A stretch of DNA of 5,697 nt from CAYYJM01 sp964471755. GTDB taxonomy: Bacteria > Planctomycetota > Planctomycetia > Gemmatales > Gemmataceae. Position 1 is the first letter of the stretch. Each line of letters starts with the position of its first letter. A model generated the notes under the pieces. It saw nothing but the letters and a program-made list of their open reading frames with translations. It searched no databases and was not told where the DNA came from. The translations under genes were made by a program, and so were the position numbers. The stretch spans positions 1 through 5,697 of the forward strand of contig CAYYJM010000344.1 in NCBI GenBank assembly GCA_964471755.1. The letters run 5' to 3'. This document shows positions 1 through 5,697 of the stretch, piece after piece.

Positions 1-1
1 T

Positions 2-429
2 CGCAGCCGGCTCTTCTGGTGGCTGGCCGAACAGGAGGTGCGTCAGCGTGACCCAACGGCCAGCGCTCTGCTGCTCGATGGCGATGCCACCATCACCGAG
101 ACGGCGGCGGCGAACGTGCTGCTGGTCCGTGCGGGCCGGGTCCTCACTCCGCCGGCGGATCGCGTTCTCGGCGGCGTCTCCCTCGCCTTCGTTCGCGGCC
201 TCTGCGGCGAACTCGGCATTCCCTTCGAGGAGCGCCTGCTCACCCTGGAGGATTGCTACGCCGCCGACGAGGCCCTGCTCACCTGCACCAGCTTCTGTCT
301 GGCCCCGGTCGCCCGAATCGAACGCCATCTCTTCTAGACCNNNNNNNNNNTCCCGTGTTTGAACAACTCCTGACGGCCTGGAGCGCTCGGGTCGGCCTCG
401 ACATCCGCGCGCAGATTCTCGGCCATTGA
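2..429 (+). CDS. PLP-dependent class IV aminotransferase, C-terminal part (5' end outside window; interrupted by assembly gap)
   Basis: The frame is open from the left edge and reads SRLFWWLAEQEV, then LLLDGDATITETAAANVLLV, LTPPADRVLGGVS, ELGIPFEERLLTLED, ADEALLTCTS and LAPVARI. This order matches the second half of the class IV aminotransferase fold: the glutamate of TITETAAANV occupies the place of the PLP-nitrogen-binding Glu, followed by the TPP and GG[IV]S loops and the LTxTS phosphate-binding strand. The family includes branched-chain aminotransferase, D-amino-acid aminotransferase and aminodeoxychorismate lyase; the substrate cannot be told because the N-terminal half with the catalytic Lys lies upstream. 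The frame meets TAG at 335-337, immediately before ten Ns. After the gap, 352-429 reads PVFEQLLTAWSARVGLDI and ends at TGA 427-429; this is the usual C-terminal helix of the family, but in a different frame. I infer one gene damaged by a poorly resolved gap rather than two genes. A true pseudogene is possible. Family assignment is firm, exact enzyme unknown. Confidence 0.8.
341..350. other. assembly gap (10 Ns)
   Basis: Ten consecutive Ns lie inside the aminotransferase gene. The number is probably a scaffolder default rather than a measured length. The flanking stop at 335-337 and the change of frame at 352 suggest that bases next to the gap are unreliable as well. Confidence 0.95.
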
Positions 430-452
430 CGGCGAGCCCTTCTTCGACCAGA

Positions 453-470
453 ACAGTCAACGGACAGTCA
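453..470. repeat. 7-base direct repeat upstream of cstA
   Basis: The word acagtca occurs at 453-459 and again at 464-470. The starts are 11 bases apart, about one helical turn, and lie 28-45 bases upstream of the chosen cstA start. It could be half-sites for a regulator or chance; no known operator is recognised. Confidence 0.25.
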
Positions 471-497
471 CGCCAGCACCGAGTCGGAGAACCGTCG

Positions 498-2717
<2,220 letters not shown>

Positions 2718-2746
2718 GCGCGGGAGCCTTCGGGAGCGGGCCATCT

Positions 2747-2768
2747 GACCGCCGGCCTGTCGGCGGTC
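2747..2768 (+). terminator. GC-rich hairpin downstream of cstA, possible terminator
   Basis: gaccgccg (2747-2754) pairs perfectly with cggcggtc (2761-2768) across a 6-base loop, forming an 8-bp stem 29 bases after the cstA stop. The following cttgt is a poor T-tract, so this is not a textbook intrinsic terminator. It may end the cstA transcript or protect its 3' end. The rest of the 145-base intergenic region (2718-2862) holds no ORF or RNA I can identify. Confidence 0.4.
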
Positions 2769-2862
2769 CTTGTCGATCGGCGGGCTGGCCACCTCCCGGC
2801 TCTCGTCCTATCCTCACCTCGACCTGTCCGCTAGCAACCACGACCCACAACGGGGCCCTGTC

Positions 2863-3474
2863 ATGTCAGACCTGAACGCCAACACGCTGTGGATGATCGG
2901 GATCGGCGCAGCCGTTCTGATTCTCATCCTCTACCTGGGCAACGTCTACAACGGCCTGATCCTGCTCCAGAACCTGTACAAGAACGCCTTCGCCCAGATC
3001 GACGTGCAGCTCCGCCGTCGCTACGACCTGATCCCCAACCTGGTCGAGACGGTCAAGGGCTACATGACGCATGAGAAGGGGACGCTCGAGGCGGTCATCC
3101 AGGCTCGCAACGCGGCGTACAGTGCCGGCCAGAAGGCGGCCGCCAAGCCGGGCGATCCGCAGGCGATGCGCGATCTGAGCGCCGCCGAGGGCCAACTCAA
3201 CGGAGCGCTCGGCCGCCTGCTGGCCATCACCGAATCCTACCCGGATCTGAAGGCCAACACGACGATGCAGACGCTCCAGGAGGAACTGACCAGCACCGAG
3301 AACAAGATCAGCTTCGCCCGGCAGAGCTACAACGATGCGGCGACAGCCTACAACGTTCGTCGGCAGTCGTTCCCGACCAATCTTTTCGCCAACACGTTCG
3401 GCTTCTTCCCGGCCGAGATGCTCGAGGTGATCACGGCGGCGGCCCAGCGCGAGGCTCCGAAGGTGTCCTTCTAA
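2863..3474 (+). CDS. lemA: LemA family membrane-anchored protein
   Basis: A 203-residue protein of about the usual LemA length. A single N-terminal membrane helix spans roughly residues 9-27 (WMIGIGAAVLILILYLGN). It is followed by the family signature QIDVQLRRRYDLIPNLVETV (from Q45, continuing KGY to 67), a helical region with EKGTLEAVIQARN, and the conserved ending FPTNLFANTFGF (170-181) with PAEMLEV. LemA proteins have one membrane anchor and a helical-bundle domain; their biochemical role is not settled, but they are often encoded next to HtpX-like M48 peptidases, as here. Start chosen at ATG 2863 because translation from there opens directly into the membrane helix; the frame is open upstream to 2770, but that stretch lacks homology. 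A weak GGGG (2852-2855) lies 7 bases before the ATG. The stop is 20 bases before the peptidase start, so the two are probably co-transcribed. Family assignment is secure; molecular function is unknown. Confidence 0.93.
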   Translation: MSDLNANTLWMIGIGAAVLILILYLGNVYNGLILLQNLYKNAFAQIDVQLRRRYDLIPNLVETVKGYMTHEKGTLEAVIQARNAAYSAGQKAAAKPGDPQAMRDLSAAEGQLNGALGRLLAITESYPDLKANTTMQTLQEELTSTENKISFARQSYNDAATAYNVRRQSFPTNLFANTFGFFPAEMLEVITAAAQREAPKVSF

Positions 3475-3494
3475 CCGAATCGGCGGACACCGCG

Positions 3495-5327
3495 ATGACG
3501 AACTTCTTTGAACACCAGCAGGCCGCTCGGACGCGGACCTTCTGGCTGATCTGCCTGTTCATCCTGGCCGTGCTGGCGACGACGTTGCTGGTCTATCCTC
3601 TGGCCGTGCTGCTGACCGGCCATTCGGAAAAGACCTTCTACCACAATCAGCACGATCCGTCGGTCCTGCTCGGCTCGTTTGCCGGCGTCTGGGGCGTCAT
3701 CGGTCTGGGTTCGCTCTGGAAGGCGAGCCAGCTCTCCGGCGGCGGCAAGTCCGTCGCCCTGATGGTCGGCGGCCAACCGATCCTGGCCAGCACCCGCGAT
3801 GCCCGCGAACGCCGACTGCTGAACATCGTCGAGGAGATGGCCCTGGCGTCCGGTCTGCCAATGCCGGCGGTCTACGTTCTGCCCAACGAGCCGAGCATCA
3901 ACGCCTTTGCCGCCGGCCTGACTCCGGGCGACGCCGTCGTCGCCGTCTCGCGGGGCTCGCTGGACTACCTCACCCGCGACGAACTGCAAGGGGTCGTCGC
4001 TCACGAGTTCAGCCACATCCTCAACGGTGACATGCGGATCAACTTCCGGATGATCATCGTGATCGCCGGCCTGATCGGCCTGTTCGTCGTGGGGCGAGTC
4101 CTGCTCGAATCGGCCAGTCGCGGCCGATCGAGCAACAGCAAGAACGACGGCCGGGGAGCGGTCCTCCTCCTTGGTTTGGGACTGCTGATCATCGGTGCGA
4201 TCGGCGCGTTCTTCGGCCATCTGATGCAGGCGGCGATCTCACGGCAGCGCGAGTACCTCGCCGACGCCAGCGCCGTGCAGTTCACGCGCAACCCCGACGG
4301 CATCGGCGGAGCGCTGAAGAAGATCGGCGCGTTCGCCAAACACGGCCAGATCCAGGCACCCGAGGCGGCCGAGGCGGCTCATCTGTTCTTCGCCGAAGCC
4401 TTCGCCCGGTTCACCGGCCTGTTCGCGACGCATCCGTCGCTGGAGGATCGCATCCGCCGGATTCTGCCGGACTGGGACGGGACGTATCCCGATGTCAGCG
4501 TCGTCCCCGAGCCGCGCGAGGAGGAGAAACGCCAGCCGCCCCGCGGATTCGGACTGCCGGCCCTACCCGGCACGGAGAAGACGCCGCTGGGCAACGTCCC
4601 GGTGCCGGTCGTCCTCGGCCTGGCCGCCGACGAGTCCGTGGATCGGGCCGGGACGGTGCCGTCTGATTCGAGCGCGTACGCCCGGCAGATCCTGGCGTCA
4701 TTGCCGGCCCGGCTTCGTGAGGCGATCGCCGAGCCGTTCCAGGCCCGGGCGGTGGTTTTCAGCCTGCTACTCGATCGCAACCCGGAGGTTCGTGAGCGCC
4801 AACTGACGGCCTTGCAGGATCAGGCCGAGCGGCGCACGGCGGAACTGACCCTGGCGTTCCAGGAACCGTTGAAGCAGTTGCCCGAGGCGCTCCGGTTGCC
4901 GCTCGTCGACCTGTGCGTCCCGACGCTGCGGCTGATGTCGGACGCCCAGTATGCGACGTTCCGCGAACTGGTCATCGTGCTGACCGAGGCCGACGGCCGA
5001 CTCGGCATGTGGACCGCGGCTTCGGAAAGGGGCCGCGGACGCCGGAACGACCCAGCCAGCGCGTGGTCGAGGCGGACGCCACGCCCGTCCTGGCCTACCT
5101 GGCGTGGGAGGGGAGCGACAGCGAAACGCAGGCCCGCCAGGCGTTCACGGCCGGGATGCGCCAGTATCTGGGCGTCGCTGTCGCGCCGCTGTCACCGCCG
5201 CTGCGGGAGAGTCTGTCGCTGGAGGAACTCGATGCCCGTCTGCATCGCCTGGCGGGAGCCGCGCTGGGCGAGCGCCGCCGCCTCCTGCTGGCCTGCGCCG
5301 CGACGATCCGCGCCGATGGCCAGGTGA
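3495..5327 (+). CDS. M48 family membrane zinc metalloprotease (HtpX-like) with C-terminal extension; frameshifted near its 3' end
   Basis: The zinc-site motif HEFSH is at residues 170-174 (ligands H170, H174, catalytic E171). The third ligand is E253 in REYLADA, with D257 nearby. THPSLEDRI (from T312) is the typical end of the M48 catalytic domain. Hydrophobic segments lie at about 16-40, 56-76, 185-203 and 222-244, the four-helix layout of HtpX-type proteases, which degrade damaged membrane proteins with the active site on the cytoplasmic side. From about 320 to 503 runs a soluble extension including LPARLREAIAEPFQARAVVF and DRNPEVRERQL, seen in larger members of this group. Start ATG 3495 has GGCGGA (3482-3487) 7 bases upstream. 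Residues up to about M505 are family-like; residues 506-610 become Arg/Pro/Ser/Trp-rich and look like wrong-frame translation. The natural C-terminus resumes in another frame and ends at 5413. The catalytic domain is intact, so the product may still be active if the frameshift is real. Confidence 0.88.
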   Translation: MTNFFEHQQAARTRTFWLICLFILAVLATTLLVYPLAVLLTGHSEKTFYHNQHDPSVLLGSFAGVWGVIGLGSLWKASQLSGGGKSVALMVGGQPILASTRDARERRLLNIVEEMALASGLPMPAVYVLPNEPSINAFAAGLTPGDAVVAVSRGSLDYLTRDELQGVVAHEFSHILNGDMRINFRMIIVIAGLIGLFVVGRVLLESASRGRSSNSKNDGRGAVLLLGLGLLIIGAIGAFFGHLMQAAISRQREYLADASAVQFTRNPDGIGGALKKIGAFAKHGQIQAPEAAEAAHLFFAEAFARFTGLFATHPSLEDRIRRILPDWDGTYPDVSVVPEPREEEKRQPPRGFGLPALPGTEKTPLGNVPVPVVLGLAADESVDRAGTVPSDSSAYARQILASLPARLREAIAEPFQARAVVFSLLLDRNPEVRERQLTALQDQAERRTAELTLAFQEPLKQLPEALRLPLVDLCVPTLRLMSDAQYATFRELVIVLTEADGRLGMWTAASERGRGRRNDPASAWSRRTPRPSWPTWRGRGATAKRRPARRSRPGCASIWASLSRRCHRRCGRVCRWRNSMPVCIAWREPRWASAAASCWPAPRRSAPMAR

Positions 5328-5413
5328 GAGTGCGTGAGGTCGAGCTGGGCCGGGCGATCAGCGACGTGGTCGGTGTACCGATGCCGCCACTGCCGATGAC
5401 GAGCGAGGCATAG
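5003..5413 (+). pseudogene. displaced C-terminal segment of the M48 protease (continues in another frame)
   Basis: In the frame starting at 5003 the sequence reads RHVDRGFGKGPRTPERPSQR, then VVEADATPVLAYLAWEGS, LSPPLRESLSLEELDARLHR, LLLACAATIRADGQVRVREV and ISDVVGVPMPPLP, ending at TAG 5411-5413. This has ordinary composition and fits the end of the long M48 extension, unlike the overlapping continuation of the peptidase ORF. RADGQV here and EADGRL (4986-5003, in the upstream frame) look like paired acidic TerB-like motifs; that is inference. There is no sensible start codon with a ribosome binding site, so it is not a separate gene. The change of frame requires loss of 3n+1 bases or a sequencing error. 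Confidence 0.75.
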
Positions 5414-5425
5414 TTGGTCGAGCCG

Positions 5426-5697
5426 TCATGGGCTGGGATGCCCGTTGAGGCCGATTCGCTGGCGCAAATCTTCGAGGGTGAGATCCGGAACGAGCGAAGC
5501 CCGGAACCAGACGACCAGGGTCGGCAGATCCTGTTGTGTCTCGATCGCCTGCCGGATGTCGGCTGGCAGCGCTGTCCCGAACTTCGACTGGAGAATCTCC
5601 AACAAACCTGAACGGCGGGCCCGCAGTTCGCCGCGTTGTTCGCCGCGCTGCTCCCATTCCATCACCGTCTGTGAACGTTGCACGTCGAAGCCCTCCA
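5426..5697 (-). CDS. probable Rpn / PD-(D/E)XK nuclease-transposase-like protein, C-terminal tail (5' end outside window)
   Basis: The minus-strand frame is open from the right edge. It begins EGFDVQRSQTVMEWEQRGEQ, passes a short E-x-R-G repeat, then LLEILQSKFGTALPADIRQA, TLVVWFRASLVPDLTLEDLR, and stops at 5426-5428. The pattern of an EW..QG(E/R) linker of charged repeats followed by LL..L...FG..P..I...I......L..W is what I recall from C-termini of Rpn-type recombination-promoting nucleases and planctomycete relatives. The PD-(D/E)XK nuclease core would lie upstream on the minus strand and cannot be seen. An internal GTG at 5683-5681 could be a start, but the open frame and family-like residues before it argue for a partial gene. 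It converges with the M48 gene, with 12 bases between the stops. Family assignment is moderate. Confidence 0.6.
   Translation of the reverse strand, partial: EGFDVQRSQTVMEWEQRGEQRGELRARRSGLLEILQSKFGTALPADIRQAIETQQDLPTLVVWFRASLVPDLTLEDLRQRIGLNGHPSP
5618..5653 (-). repeat. three degenerate 12-base tandem units encoding E-x-R-[GA]
   Basis: On the minus strand, gagcagcgcggc (5653-5642), gaacaacgcggc (5641-5630) and gaactgcgggcc (5629-5618) are consecutive in-frame units encoding EQRG, EQRG and ELRA. Such charged, G-spaced repeats form the variable linker in Rpn-like proteins. Confidence 0.6.

Noticed and set aside
426..454. A TTGACG box at 426-431 as a cstA promoter
   Set aside because: The hexamer at the right distance (cagaac, 449-454) does not resemble a -10 box, and the TTGACG overlaps the stop of the previous gene.
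2786..2814. Sigma70-like pair tggcca (2786-2791) and tatcct (2809-2814), 17-base spacer, upstream of lemA
   Set aside because: Each box matches only four of six consensus bases, which is easily found by chance; position is plausible but the support is too thin to list as a feature.
3471..4220. A 249-codon minus-strand frame opposite the M48 gene
   Set aside because: It is antisense to the conserved membrane and HEFSH region, and its composition is that of a shadow frame (Asp/Gln/Arg-rich).
5414..5611. A 65-codon plus-strand frame after the M48 gene
   Set aside because: It is antisense to the Rpn-like tail, which has the recognisable pattern, and it has no ribosome binding site or motif.

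Overview
The window is GC-rich (clearly above 60% by eye) and densely coding. It looks like a draft contig or scaffold from a bacterium, most plausibly a planctomycete (Planctomycetota). That placement rests on my recollection of family resemblances, not on a search: the CstA with a long PxG-rich insert, the LemA plus M48 peptidase pair in which the peptidase carries a long C-terminal extension, and the Rpn-like tail on the minus strand. All genes except the last are on the plus strand.

Layout. (1) Bases 2-429 hold the C-terminal part of a PLP-dependent class IV aminotransferase (branched-chain aminotransferase / aminodeoxychorismate lyase fold). It is interrupted by a 10-N assembly gap at 341-350 and by a TAG just before the gap; its C-terminus reappears in another frame after the gap. 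(2) Bases 498-2717 encode a complete CstA-family carbon-starvation transporter with an unusual insert of about 85 residues after the first group of membrane segments. (3) A 145-base intergenic region carries a GC-rich hairpin (2747-2768) and no gene. (4) Bases 2863-3474 encode a LemA-family membrane-anchored protein. Only 20 bases later comes (5) an HtpX-like M48 zinc metalloprotease starting at 3495. Its reading frame is broken near 5003-5010, so the annotated-length ORF ends out of frame at 5327 while the family-like C-terminus continues in another frame to 5413. (6) On the minus strand, converging with 12 bases between stops, is the C-terminal tail of a probable Rpn / PD-(D/E)XK transposase-like protein running off the right edge.

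How the genes work together. LemA and the M48 protease form a recognisable two-gene unit, probably co-transcribed, and both are anchored in the cytoplasmic membrane; a role in membrane-protein quality control is likely by analogy with HtpX. CstA takes up peptides or pyruvate-like substrates and is a separate physiological unit, apparently set off from lemA by the hairpin. The aminotransferase is probably unrelated to its neighbours.

I do not see a convincing undescribed system. The most useful observations are the disrupted M48 gene, where a family motif appears to be deleted at a 7-base word, the repeat-like insert in CstA, and the damaged aminotransferase at the assembly gap.
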